Assembly (NCBI RefSeq): GCF_026719705.1
Contig: NZ_JAPPRR010000003.1
Location: forward strand, 298,475-362,474
Origin: Pseudokordiimonas caeni
GTDB taxonomy: Bacteria; Pseudomonadota; Alphaproteobacteria; Sphingomonadales; Kordiimonadaceae
Length of the DNA stretch: 64,000 nucleotides
Direction: 5' to 3'
Every line of letters begins with the position of its first letter. Position 1 is the first letter of the stretch. Positions 24,324 through 32,297 of the stretch are shown here, piece by piece. The position numbers and the translations under genes were made by a program. Below the pieces are notes generated by a model. It was not told the DNA's origin. It did no database searches and saw nothing but the letters and a program-made list of their open reading frames with translations.

Positions 24324-25481
24324 TCAGGCCGCCTTCCCCCAAATCTCGATATTGCCGCGCCGCTCCACCCGGCGGGCCGGGCGCAGGGTCAGTACGGGGG
24401 TAAGCCCCACCTTCTCGAAATAGTCCCGCACCTTCGCCTGTTCATCGGCCGTCAGGGCGTCGAAGGCATCCTGCAGCTTCTGCAACAGCAGCATCCGGTA
24501 AGGCGACAGGCCCGTGGTGATGGGCTTGCCGCGATAGTGCGTCTCGACGCGGCCGATGGAGCGCTTGTGGGGTTTGTCGACAACCGGCGCGCCTTCCGTC
24601 GCCTCGTTCGCTTCCAGCCAGCGTGCGAGGGCTGCGACCTGATCGGCCAGTTCGGTCAGCATTTCATCCGCCATGAAGCAGCAGAAGGCATCGATGGTGG
24701 CGGGCACTTCGTCGTCCGGCAAAAAGCCGGTCACCGGGTAGCTCGGGAATTCCGGGATATCGAGGTTCGGCGCACTCAGCCGTTCGGTCCAGCGGAACAC
24801 CGCACTTGCCTTGGTCTTCATCTCGAAAGCCGGCACCGGGTCGCGCCCGAGGTGGGCAAACATCGGGCCGTAAAGGCCATAGTCGCCAAGTGATGGCCAC
24901 GCACCGAAGAGGCAGGGATGTTTCTCGAAATGCTTCTGCAGGATGCCAAGCATTTCATCGTAAGCGGCTTCCACCAGCGGGATGGTTTCGGGGGTCACGC
25001 CAAGCAAGGGCAGGTATCCGGCCAGCTTGTCCATCACCGGCCGCGCCATCTGCAGGGCGGCTTCGGGGCTCAGTTCCGGGGCGACGCCATGGGCGAAACC
25101 GGCCGCGATGAAAGCTTCCTGCTGGCCTAGCACGCTCCAGCGATAATGCATGGCAAGGCGCGTCATCCCCTCGGAGCCGAAAAGATTGAAAGCATGCGAC
25201 AGCATGCGCTGCACCGGCCCCGCCGGATGCGCACTCGCGCGATACAGGCCGCGATCCTCGAACCAGCCGATGATATCGTCCGAATCCTGGATGACATCAC
25301 CTTCAGGTGTTTGCAGCACCGGGATCAGGATGCGCCCTGTTTTTGGCAGGATGTCCTTTGCGAAGGCCGGGTGGGCGGATGACCGTTCCTCGAAATCGAT
25401 ACGCTGCTTGCGCATATAGGCGCGGGCCTTGCCGGTATAATAGGAAGCGGGCACGCCGTAGAGGATATAGGGATCAGTCAT
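24324..25481 (-). CDS. long glutathione S-transferase family protein
   Basis: A 385-residue protein. The N-terminus (YILYGVPASYYTGKARAYMR ... VLQTPEGDVIQDSDDIIGWFE) is a thioredoxin-fold GST domain with the SNAIL/TSDA-like QDSDDI segment. A helical C-terminal domain follows (LGDYGLYGPMFAHLG), and then about 120 extra residues unlike typical GSTs of 200-240. The function is unknown; GST proteins conjugate glutathione or cleave ethers and halides. It converges with sulfatase 1 and is 12 bases downstream of the TetR gene, so probably co-transcribed with it. Confidence 0.82.
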   Translation of the reverse strand: MTDPYILYGVPASYYTGKARAYMRKQRIDFEERSSAHPAFAKDILPKTGRILIPVLQTPEGDVIQDSDDIIGWFEDRGLYRASAHPAGPVQRMLSHAFNLFGSEGMTRLAMHYRWSVLGQQEAFIAAGFAHGVAPELSPEAALQMARPVMDKLAGYLPLLGVTPETIPLVEAAYDEMLGILQKHFEKHPCLFGAWPSLGDYGLYGPMFAHLGRDPVPAFEMKTKASAVFRWTERLSAPNLDIPEFPSYPVTGFLPDDEVPATIDAFCCFMADEMLTELADQVAALARWLEANEATEGAPVVDKPHKRSIGRVETHYRGKPITTGLSPYRMLLLQKLQDAFDALTADEQAKVRDYFEKVGLTPVLTLRPARRVERRGNIEIWGKAA

Positions 25482-25493
25482 CCGGGTGTCTTT

Positions 25494-26132
25494 CTATAGC
25501 GCGATGGGGCCGGCGTCCCCACCCGCATCGAAAATTGCGAAGGCCGCGAAGGACATGGCTTTGGCGGCCTCTTCGGGCGAAAGTCCCTGCTCGGCCCTAA
25601 GGCGCAGCCAGTAATTGAAGCTGGTGGCGGCGGTCAGCGCGTCCATCAGGGTCTTGTCCATCTTGCCATCGGGATTGACAGCCTGCCGCAGGCGTTCCTT
25701 CTCGATCGCCGTCACGAAGGCCTTGTCGGTGGCGAGGGTGGTGGACAGGTGGCTTTGCGCTTCTGCTGCCTGCCGGAAGGGACGCATGTCCTCAAAGAGC
25801 TTGGCACGGTTCGTCACCAGCCGGGAAAGCCGTTCCCGCCGGTCGGGCGTGTTCAGGTTGAGCGTGGCGCGGGGCAGGAATTCCTCGCGCAGAAGGACCG
25901 AGATTTCCCGGTACAGCGTTTCCATATCCTGGAAGCAACGGAAAACGGTGCGCGGGCTGACGTCGGCATGCTCGGCCACGGCCTGCGCGCTCGGCGTCGG
26001 ATTGCCTTCGCGCACCAGCGTCAGGAAAGCTGTTACGATCTTGTCGCGGTTGGCGGCGCGGCGGCGGTTGCGCCCGTCTTCTATATCGGCGAGATCTACG
26101 GTGTTCACGCGGGCTTGTTGCAGGTCGGTCAT
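25494..26132 (-). CDS. TetR family transcriptional regulator
   Basis: The protein is 212 residues from the ATG at 26132. The helix-turn-helix lies in RDKIVTAFLTLVREG, then PSAQAVAEHADVSPRTVFRCF. The upstream ATG at 26138 is less likely because AAGGA ends only one base before it, whereas spacing to 26132 is right. It is followed by the long GST gene and is divergent from the GST/sulfatase/DsbA/MBL operon. The shared element at 22486 and 26197 is a candidate operator. Confidence 0.88.
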   Translation of the reverse strand: MTDLQQARVNTVDLADIEDGRNRRRAANRDKIVTAFLTLVREGNPTPSAQAVAEHADVSPRTVFRCFQDMETLYREISVLLREEFLPRATLNLNTPDRRERLSRLVTNRAKLFEDMRPFRQAAEAQSHLSTTLATDKAFVTAIEKERLRQAVNPDGKMDKTLMDALTAATSFNYWLRLRAEQGLSPEEAAKAMSFAAFAIFDAGGDAGPIAL

Positions 26133-26186
26133 ACTCATTCCTTCTTGTGGCGCGACAGGTTACTTTTAACGCGCTCGCTTGCACAC

Positions 26187-26216
26187 GTCAAACAATTGAC
26201 ACATGCTATGACATAA
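26187..26216. promoter_or_regulatory. operator-like region upstream of the GST/sulfatase operon
   Basis: GTCAA (26187-26191) and TTGAC (26196-26200) form an inverted repeat that overlaps TGACACATGCTATGACATAA (26197-26216). The latter closely matches the element before sulfatase 1. It lies between the TetR gene and the GST operon. TTGACA (26196-26201) could also be a -35 box. Confidence 0.5.
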
Positions 26217-26283
26217 TTTATCGTTCTTCCCATGACCGGTATGGGGAGGGGTCCCGTCTGACCGGATCGGGAGGGAAGAAGCG

Positions 26284-26997
26284 ATGATTGATCTTTACAC
26301 GGCACCAACGCCGAACGGCTGGAAAGCCTCGGTAATGCTTGAAGAAACCGGCTTGCCCTATGAGGTGCATGCCATCGATCTGATGAAAGGTCAGCAACGG
26401 GCTCCCGACTATCTGAAAATCAATCCCAATGGACGCATTCCTGCCATTGTGGACAGAGAAGAAGGCAATTTTGCGGTCTTCGAGTCCGGTGCCATCCTGA
26501 TTTATCTGGCCGAGAAGACAGGCAAGCTGATGCCCGCGGACGCGAAGGGCCGCTCGACCGTCATCCAATGGCTGATGTTCCAGATGGGCGGTGTGGGGCC
26601 GATGATGGGGCAGGCGAATGTCTTTTACCGCTATTTGCCGGAAAAGATAGACCTTGCCATCAAGCGGTATCAGGGCGAGGTCGCCCGGCTTTTCGGCGTT
26701 CTGGATGCCCGGCTCGCCGATCACCAGTATCTGGCCGGTGATTATTCGATTGCCGACATCGCCAACTGGTGCTGGGCGCGCACGGCAGCGTGGTCGGGGG
26801 TCGATACCGATCCTTTCCCGAACATGAAACGCTGGATCGCCGAGATTGCAGAACGCCCGGCAGCTCAGGCCGGTATCAAGGTGCCTTACGACATGTCGGC
26901 GCTCCTGTCCTCGGCGGGTTCCAGCAAAGAGGAAAAGACGGATGCCTTCGTCAAACAGGCCCGCACCCTTGTGAATACCGGCGACGCCAAGGAATAG
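26284..26997 (+). CDS. glutathione S-transferase, YfcG/YghU (disulfide-bond oxidoreductase) type
   Basis: A 237-residue [23 protein letters not shown], with Asn11 in the active-site TPNG turn, is typical of nu-class YfcG/YghU proteins that bind glutathione and act as disulfide reductases. [11 protein letters not shown] supplies the cis-Pro and [17 protein letters not shown] the glutathione-binding segment. [13 protein letters not shown] is the C-terminal N-capping region. First gene of a tight run with sulfatase 2, the DsbA-like protein and the MBL hydrolase. GGGAGG precedes the ATG. Confidence 0.92.
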   Translation: MIDLYTAPTPNGWKASVMLEETGLPYEVHAIDLMKGQQRAPDYLKINPNGRIPAIVDREEGNFAVFESGAILIYLAEKTGKLMPADAKGRSTVIQWLMFQMGGVGPMMGQANVFYRYLPEKIDLAIKRYQGEVARLFGVLDARLADHQYLAGDYSIADIANWCWARTAAWSGVDTDPFPNMKRWIAEIAERPAAQAGIKVPYDMSALLSSAGSSKEEKTDAFVKQARTLVNTGDAKE

Positions 26998-27001
26998 CCC
27001 C

Positions 27002-28648
27002 ATGACCCGTAACCGCACCGCGTGGCTGGCCGGGGCGGCGCTTGTCGTCGCCGCCGGGCTTGGCGCGCTTTACCAGTATCGCATCTACATCCCCGGTATC
27101 CTTGACAGGATCAGCGACCCGATTGCTGATAACCAGCCGGTGGTTTGGGAAAAAGGCCCGACGCCGACCGGCGAGAAAGGCCCGCCCAACATCATTGTCG
27201 TTCTGGTGGATGATCTGGGCATCAACGATATCTCGACCTTTGGCGGCGGCGTTGCGGACGGTGCCGTGCAGACACCGAGTATCGATGCCATCGCGGCCGA
27301 AGGCGCGACCTTCACGTCGGGCTATGCCGGGAACGCTACCTGCGCCCCGTCACGTGCGGCGATCATGACAGGGCGGTTTGCAACCCGCTTCGGATTTGAG
27401 TTCACGCCCGCGCCCGTGCCATTCCACCGGCTGCTCGGCTCCTTCGACTATGGCCCACAGCAGGCCGTTTACCACGCTGACCGCGAGGCCGACACGATCC
27501 CGCTGGATGATCAGGGACTGCCGAGCGAGGAAATCACCGTCGCCGAGCTGTTGCAGCAGAAGGGCTATCGCACCCTGTTCCTTGGCAAATGGCATCTGGG
27601 TGGGGCCGAGAAGTTCCGGCCGCACAATCAGGGCTTTGACGAATGGCTGGGCTTCATGCCCGGTGCTGCGATGTTCCTGCCGAAAGATGACCCCGATGTG
27701 GTCAATTCGGTGCATGATTTTGACCCCATCGACCGATTCCTCTGGGCGAACCTGACCTACGCGGTCAGCCACAATGGCGGGCAACGCTTCCATCCGGACA
27801 GCTACATGACCGACTATCTGGCCGATCAGGCCGCGGCAGCGATCGAGGCCAATGCCGGGCGCCCCTTCTTCATGTATCTGGCGCTGAATGCCCCGCACAC
27901 GCCGCTGCAGGCGCTGAAGTCGGATTATGACGCCCTGTCCGGCATCGCTGATCACCGCCTGCGCGTTTACGGCGCCATGATCCGCGCCGTGGACCGTGCC
28001 GTCGGCAAGGTCGAGGCGGCACTCGATAAGGCAGGCATTGCCGACAACACGATGGTGATCTTCACGAGCGATAATGGCGGGGCGAGCTATATCGGCTTCC
28101 CCGATATCAACAAGCCCTACAGGGGCTGGAAGGCCAGCTTCTTTGAAGGCGGTATCCGGGTGCCGATGCTGGTTTCGTGGCCGGATCGCATCCCCGCGGG
28201 CGTTGTGATTGATGAGCCCGCCGCCCATGTCGATATCTTCGCGACGGCTGCCGCCGCGGCCGGAGCACCGCTCCCGACTGACCGGCAGATCGACGGGCAG
28301 GACATGCTGGCGCGGATCGCCAATCCCGATGCCCCGCCCGCCGACCGCGCTCTTTTCTGGCGGTCTGATCATTACCGTGTGCTGCTGCACAAGGGCTGGA
28401 AACTGCAGGTATCGGAGCTGCCGAAAAAGACCTGGCTTTTCAACCTGAATGAAGACCCGACCGAACAGGTCAATCTGGCGGATCGCGAGCCCGAACGGCT
28501 CACCGCAATGCGGGCGGCCCTTGATGCCCTGAACGCCGAGCAGGCCGCGCCGATCTGGCCGAGCCTTGTCGCCCCGCCCGTCTATATCGACAAGAATATC
28601 CTCGAGAAAAAAACGCCCGAGGATGACTATGTGAACTGGGCGAACTGA
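27002..28648 (+). CDS. formylglycine-type sulfatase 2
   Basis: A 548-residue sulfatase. An N-terminal hydrophobic helix (TAWLAGAALVVAAGLGALY) serves as signal or membrane anchor. IIVVLVDDLGINDISTFGGG holds the metal ligands (D70, D71). CAPSRAAIMTGR (C114 start) is the formylglycine motif, and LGKWHLGG and VIFTSDNGGASY are further signatures. The start 5 bases after the GST stop has AAGGA in the end of the GST gene. It differs clearly from sulfatase 1 in the anchor (N-terminal here, C-terminal there), so the pair may act on different esters or stages. Confidence 0.93.
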   Translation: MTRNRTAWLAGAALVVAAGLGALYQYRIYIPGILDRISDPIADNQPVVWEKGPTPTGEKGPPNIIVVLVDDLGINDISTFGGGVADGAVQTPSIDAIAAEGATFTSGYAGNATCAPSRAAIMTGRFATRFGFEFTPAPVPFHRLLGSFDYGPQQAVYHADREADTIPLDDQGLPSEEITVAELLQQKGYRTLFLGKWHLGGAEKFRPHNQGFDEWLGFMPGAAMFLPKDDPDVVNSVHDFDPIDRFLWANLTYAVSHNGGQRFHPDSYMTDYLADQAAAAIEANAGRPFFMYLALNAPHTPLQALKSDYDALSGIADHRLRVYGAMIRAVDRAVGKVEAALDKAGIADNTMVIFTSDNGGASYIGFPDINKPYRGWKASFFEGGIRVPMLVSWPDRIPAGVVIDEPAAHVDIFATAAAAAGAPLPTDRQIDGQDMLARIANPDAPPADRALFWRSDHYRVLLHKGWKLQVSELPKKTWLFNLNEDPTEQVNLADREPERLTAMRAALDALNAEQAAPIWPSLVAPPVYIDKNILEKKTPEDDYVNWAN

Positions 28649-28649
28649 C

Positions 28650-29975
28650 ATGCAACGACCGAAAGTATGGCTCCGCCGTCAGGTATATCGCTTGCTGACC
28701 AGCAGCAGGCGTCGCGCGTTCCGGCACTGGTCAGCCGAAAGGCGCCGTCGGCGGGAAGGTGCAGCCCACCGCATCGCTTATTTCCACCGGTTCGGGGACC
28801 CGACCAGCGCCCTGATGGTTGGCCTCGTGGCGGCGCTCAGGGAACGGTACGATATCGAAGTCGACCTGATGCCGGTGGACGCACCCGAGCTAGCCGTGGC
28901 ACCGGAGCCTGAAAGGTTGACCGCCTATGCCCGGCTGGATGCCGCAAGGCTTGCCCGCAAGTTCGGGCTCGATTTCACCGATCCGGGCCACGCGCCCGAT
29001 GCGGCCCTGATGGCCCGCGCGACGGCCATTCTGGTGGCCGCCCTGTCCGGGCCTGATCCGCTCGCCGCCGCTGCCGCCCTTGATAGGGCGGTATGGGCCG
29101 ACGACACGGCAGCCCTTGACGAACTCGCGCACCGTCACGGCGAAGCGAGCCCGGAGGCAGCGGCAATGGCCGTGGCTGAAGGGACCGAACGCCGCAACGG
29201 GCTCGGCCATTTTCAGGCGGGCAGCATCCATTATGGCGGCGAATGGTATTGGGGTGCGGACCGGCTGCATTATCTGGAAGCCCGGCTGGACAGCTTGAAG
29301 GTACGGCGGCAGGGTCGGGAAGCCGCGGCACCGTTCGCCCCCGCCCTTCTGGAAACGCAGGCGCAGGGGGATGCGCGCGGGGTGGTGCTCGAAATCTATC
29401 CGTCGCTGCGCAGCCCTTACACATGGATCGCGATGGAGCGTGCCTTCGCACTTGCCGAGCGATGGGGTGCGACGCCCGAAATCCGTTTCGTGCTGCCAAT
29501 GGTGATGCGCAACCTGCCGGTGCCGCCGCGCAAGGGCCGTTATTTCCTCGTGGACACCAAACGGGAAGCCGAAAGGCTCGGCCTGCCGTTCGGGAATATC
29601 TGTGATCCGGTGGGCCGCCCGACCGAGCGTGGCCTTGCCGTGCTGCATCATGCCATCCCGGCAGGCAGGGGGCAGGCCTTCCTGATCAGCTTCCTGAAAG
29701 GGGTTTGGGCCGAAGGCATCGACGCGGGATCGGACACCGGCCTCAAGCGGATTGCCGCTCGCGCCGGGATCAGCTGGCCCGCGGTGGAAGCCGCCCTCGC
29801 CGACGATAGCTGGCGCAAGGTAGCGGAAGCAAACCGGGCGCGGCTTCTGTCGCTCGGTCTTTGGGGCGTGCCGTCCTTCCATGTCGGCGATCTCGCCGTC
29901 TGGGGGCAGGACCGGCTGTGGCTCGTGGAAGAAGAACTCGCCCGGATCGCGGCGAAAGGGGAGGGCAAGGCATGA
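28650..29975 (+). CDS. double DsbA-fold protein, HCCA isomerase / kappa-GST like
   Basis: A 441-residue protein with two related halves. Residues about 40-215 begin AHRIAYFHRFGDPTSALMVG; residues about 235-435 begin GVVLEIYPSLRSPYTWIAME, the familiar start of 2-hydroxychromene-2-carboxylate isomerases (YFD-x-xSPY-x-Y/W). The second half also has LGLWGVPSFHVGDLAVWGQDRL, the VP-cis-Pro motif of that family. The first half lacks a clear SPY or CxxC site and may be degenerate. Such enzymes use glutathione in aromatic ring degradation. The N-terminus is strongly basic. It begins one base after the sulfatase 2 stop. Confidence 0.78.
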   Translation: MQRPKVWLRRQVYRLLTSSRRRAFRHWSAERRRRREGAAHRIAYFHRFGDPTSALMVGLVAALRERYDIEVDLMPVDAPELAVAPEPERLTAYARLDAARLARKFGLDFTDPGHAPDAALMARATAILVAALSGPDPLAAAAALDRAVWADDTAALDELAHRHGEASPEAAAMAVAEGTERRNGLGHFQAGSIHYGGEWYWGADRLHYLEARLDSLKVRRQGREAAAPFAPALLETQAQGDARGVVLEIYPSLRSPYTWIAMERAFALAERWGATPEIRFVLPMVMRNLPVPPRKGRYFLVDTKREAERLGLPFGNICDPVGRPTERGLAVLHHAIPAGRGQAFLISFLKGVWAEGIDAGSDTGLKRIAARAGISWPAVEAALADDSWRKVAEANRARLLSLGLWGVPSFHVGDLAVWGQDRLWLVEEELARIAAKGEGKA

Positions 29976-31054
29976 AGATGGGCAGGCTGATCATCGGTAT
30001 CGTTGCCGTGGCCGTGGTGGCGGGCGCGGTGTTCCATCACTACCGCGCGCCGATCGCTGACCGGCTTTATGCGAAACAGGTGAAGGAACGCATGGGGCGT
30101 GACCATCTGGCGGGCCTTAAGGACGGCCTGCATGCGGCCTTCTGCGGGACGGGATCGCCGCTCCCCGATCCCACACGCGCCCCGGCCTGCACCCTCGTGA
30201 TCGCCGGAACGCATCTTTTTGTGGTGGATTCAGGGGCGGGCAGCACGGCCAACATACTGATGATGGGACTTCCTGCCGGACGGATCGAGGCGGCGTTCCT
30301 GACCCATTATCACTCCGATCATATCGGCGGCCTTGGTGACCTTGCCATGCAGCGCTGGGTCGGCACGGGCAACACGGCACCCTTGCCCGTTTACGGCCCG
30401 GAGGGGGTAGAAGGCGTAGTCGAAGGCTTCAACAAGGCCTATGCGCTGGACGATATCTACCGTCCGGCTCATCACGGCGAAGATATCGTGCCGCCATCGG
30501 GCGCGGGGATGGTGGCGCGGTCTTTCACCTTGCAGGGCACGGCGCCGGCCATCGTGTATGATGCCGGTGGCCTCACCGTTCATGCCGTGCTCGTGGACCA
30601 TGATCCGATAAAGCCTGCTGTCGCCTACCGCTTCGATTATGGCGGCCGGTCGCTGGTTATCAGCGGTGATCTTGACGCCAAAAACTCTGCGGGCTTCAAG
30701 GCCGTAGCGGCAGGGGCGGACCTCCTGATTGTCGAGGCGCTGCAGCCGAAGCTGGTGGCGCATCTGACCGAGGGCGCGGAGGCGGCTGGCAACACACGGC
30801 TCGCCAAGATCACCCGCGATATCCTTGACTATCACACAACCCCTGAAGAGGCCGCAGACGCGGCAACAGTGGCAGGGGCGAGGGCGCTGGTCCTGAGCCA
30901 TGTGGTGCCTGCGCTGCCCTCCAAAATCCTGTATCCGGCATTTGTAGGGGAGGCGGGTGCGCACTTCGGTGGCACGATCCGCGTGGCCGAAGATGGCATG
31001 GCGGTCTCGCTGCCCGCTGGAAGCACTGAGGTGACCTTCAAGGACTGGTTCTGA
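29972..31054 (+). CDS. MBL-fold metallohydrolase, membrane-anchored
   Basis: 360 residues from the ATG at 29972, which overlaps the stop of the previous gene (ATGA). A signal/anchor helix (LIIGIVAVAVVAGAVF) precedes the metallo-beta-lactamase domain. FLTHYHSDHIGGLGD (H112, H114, D116, H117) is the zinc motif, with VLVDHDPIKPAVAYR, LVISGDLD and VLSHVVPA giving later ligands. The layout is like RNase Z-related or arylsulfatase-type MBL proteins, but export to the periplasm argues against an RNA substrate. It may hydrolyse a sulfate or other ester in the same pathway. Confidence 0.88.
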   Translation: MKMGRLIIGIVAVAVVAGAVFHHYRAPIADRLYAKQVKERMGRDHLAGLKDGLHAAFCGTGSPLPDPTRAPACTLVIAGTHLFVVDSGAGSTANILMMGLPAGRIEAAFLTHYHSDHIGGLGDLAMQRWVGTGNTAPLPVYGPEGVEGVVEGFNKAYALDDIYRPAHHGEDIVPPSGAGMVARSFTLQGTAPAIVYDAGGLTVHAVLVDHDPIKPAVAYRFDYGGRSLVISGDLDAKNSAGFKAVAAGADLLIVEALQPKLVAHLTEGAEAAGNTRLAKITRDILDYHTTPEEAADAATVAGARALVLSHVVPALPSKILYPAFVGEAGAHFGGTIRVAEDGMAVSLPAGSTEVTFKDWF

Positions 31055-31061
31055 CCACCAA

Positions 31062-31100
31062 CAGAAACGGCGCCCGGATCAATCGCGGGCGCCGTTTCTG
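31062..31100. terminator. 15-bp bidirectional terminator
   Basis: CAGAAACGGCGCCCG pairs perfectly with CGGGCGCCGTTTCTG around a 9-base loop, between the converging MBL gene (stop 31054) and phytase gene (stop 31118). The flanking AAA/TTT in the stem ends lets it serve both directions. Confidence 0.85.
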
Positions 31101-31117
31101 AATTTCTGAGCCCGGAA

Positions 31118-32218
31118 TTATTGCCCGGCGTTTGCAAGCGCCGCGGCGATCCCGGCCCACGATACCAGTTTGAAATTCTGGCGGGCATCGGGGTCGGTAT
31201 TCAGGCCGTCCTGCGCCACGAACAGGCCTGCGGGGAAGGCATCACCGAGGGCCGCTGACGTGACTTCCAGCCCGTCGGTTTCCGAGGTGCCATCCACCTT
31301 GCCGTCAGCGCTTGCCGTTACGTGGAACGAACCCACATAGGCGTGCGGGGCCTTGCGGTCGAAAAGCGCGTAGCTGTTGTTGCCCTGGCTCGAGACCACG
31401 ATATAGCCCTCGCCGTTGCCAGCGTCATAAAGTGCCACACCTTCAAGGTCGTCCTTGAGGACAGCCATGCCCGCAACCGCTGCGATCACGCTGCGCTCGT
31501 TACCGGCGTCCGGTTCGGCCTTGTAGGCATAAAGCGCGACATCTTCCTCGTTGACGTAAAGCATGCCGGTTTCATCGTCCGCCACACAGCCTTCGGCGGT
31601 GCTGCCCACAGCGAAGGTGCGCACTTCTTGCAGCTTCACCTTGCCTGCGCTGCCTGCGGTCACTTCCCACTGTTTGTAGCTGCCGTCCTTGTCGTTCGCG
31701 ATGACATAGGATTTGCCCGACGTGCGGCTGGTGTAGAGGCAGAGGCCATAGGGGTCGGCAAAGCCGGTGGCCTGTACGCCGTCGGCGGCGTCCGCCATCA
31801 TGCCGGTTGCAGGGTCAAGCGAGAGGAGCGTGATGCTCTGGTCCGTGCGGTTGGTGGCAGCGACGAGCGTGATGATGGCATCGCCGACCGTCACACCCGG
31901 GCGCAGGTCCACATTGTTCAGGCGGCCGAGCGGCAGGAACTGGTGCACCGAGCCATCCAGACGGTAGCTATAGAGCCCGCCCTTCTTGTTGGTGCCAAGC
32001 ACAAGGCTCGCCGAGGCATCAGCCGGGTTCACCCAGATGGCCGGATCGTCAGCCGCGTCGTCGCCCGCTTCCACGGGCGCGGTCTCAACCACCGCCGGCA
32101 CGCCGACACCGGGGTCGACGGCAAAATGGTTATGCTCGTCTTCCGGCATGCAAGCACTGGCGAGCCCGGCAAGGAGGGCTGCGGTTGCCAGATCGATCAT
32201 CGTCTGTTTCGAAAACAT
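31118..32218 (-). CDS. beta-propeller phytase (3-phytase)
   Basis: A 366-residue protein with a signal peptide and probable lipoprotein Cys23 (GLASAC, a loose lipobox). The mature part has the six-bladed propeller phytase motifs DDPAIWVNPADASASLVLGT, the KKGGLYSYRLDG blade, AEGCVADDETGMLYVNEED, DLEGVALYDAGNGEGYIVVS and FPAGLFVAQDG. These bind the calcium ions that position phytate phosphates. It releases phosphate from inositol hexaphosphate at the cell surface or in the periplasm. It lies 79 bases downstream of a TonB receptor on the same strand, a pairing known for this phytase class. Confidence 0.93.
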   Translation of the reverse strand: MFSKQTMIDLATAALLAGLASACMPEDEHNHFAVDPGVGVPAVVETAPVEAGDDAADDPAIWVNPADASASLVLGTNKKGGLYSYRLDGSVHQFLPLGRLNNVDLRPGVTVGDAIITLVAATNRTDQSITLLSLDPATGMMADAADGVQATGFADPYGLCLYTSRTSGKSYVIANDKDGSYKQWEVTAGSAGKVKLQEVRTFAVGSTAEGCVADDETGMLYVNEEDVALYAYKAEPDAGNERSVIAAVAGMAVLKDDLEGVALYDAGNGEGYIVVSSQGNNSYALFDRKAPHAYVGSFHVTASADGKVDGTSETDGLEVTSAALGDAFPAGLFVAQDGLNTDPDARQNFKLVSWAGIAAALANAGQ

Positions 32219-32243
32219 TATCTTCCCCTTGAGGATAAGGCTG

Positions 32244-32274
32244 CGCCACCCCCCGAGCGTTGCAGGGGGTGGCG
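32244..32274 (-). other. intercistronic 10-bp hairpin between TonB receptor and phytase
   Basis: CGCCACCCCC and GGGGGTGGCG pair around an 11-base loop in the gap between the receptor stop (32298) and phytase start (32218). There is no T-run on the reverse strand, so it is more likely an mRNA-stabilising or attenuating hairpin than a full terminator. Confidence 0.55.
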
Positions 32275-32297
32275 TAACTCTTCAGATCATAAACAGC

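Noticed and set aside
24311..24335. GGCGGC/GCCGCC hairpin between sulfatase 1 and the long GST gene
   Set aside because: Short stem that includes the GST stop codon and lacks a T-run; could be chance in G/C-rich DNA.
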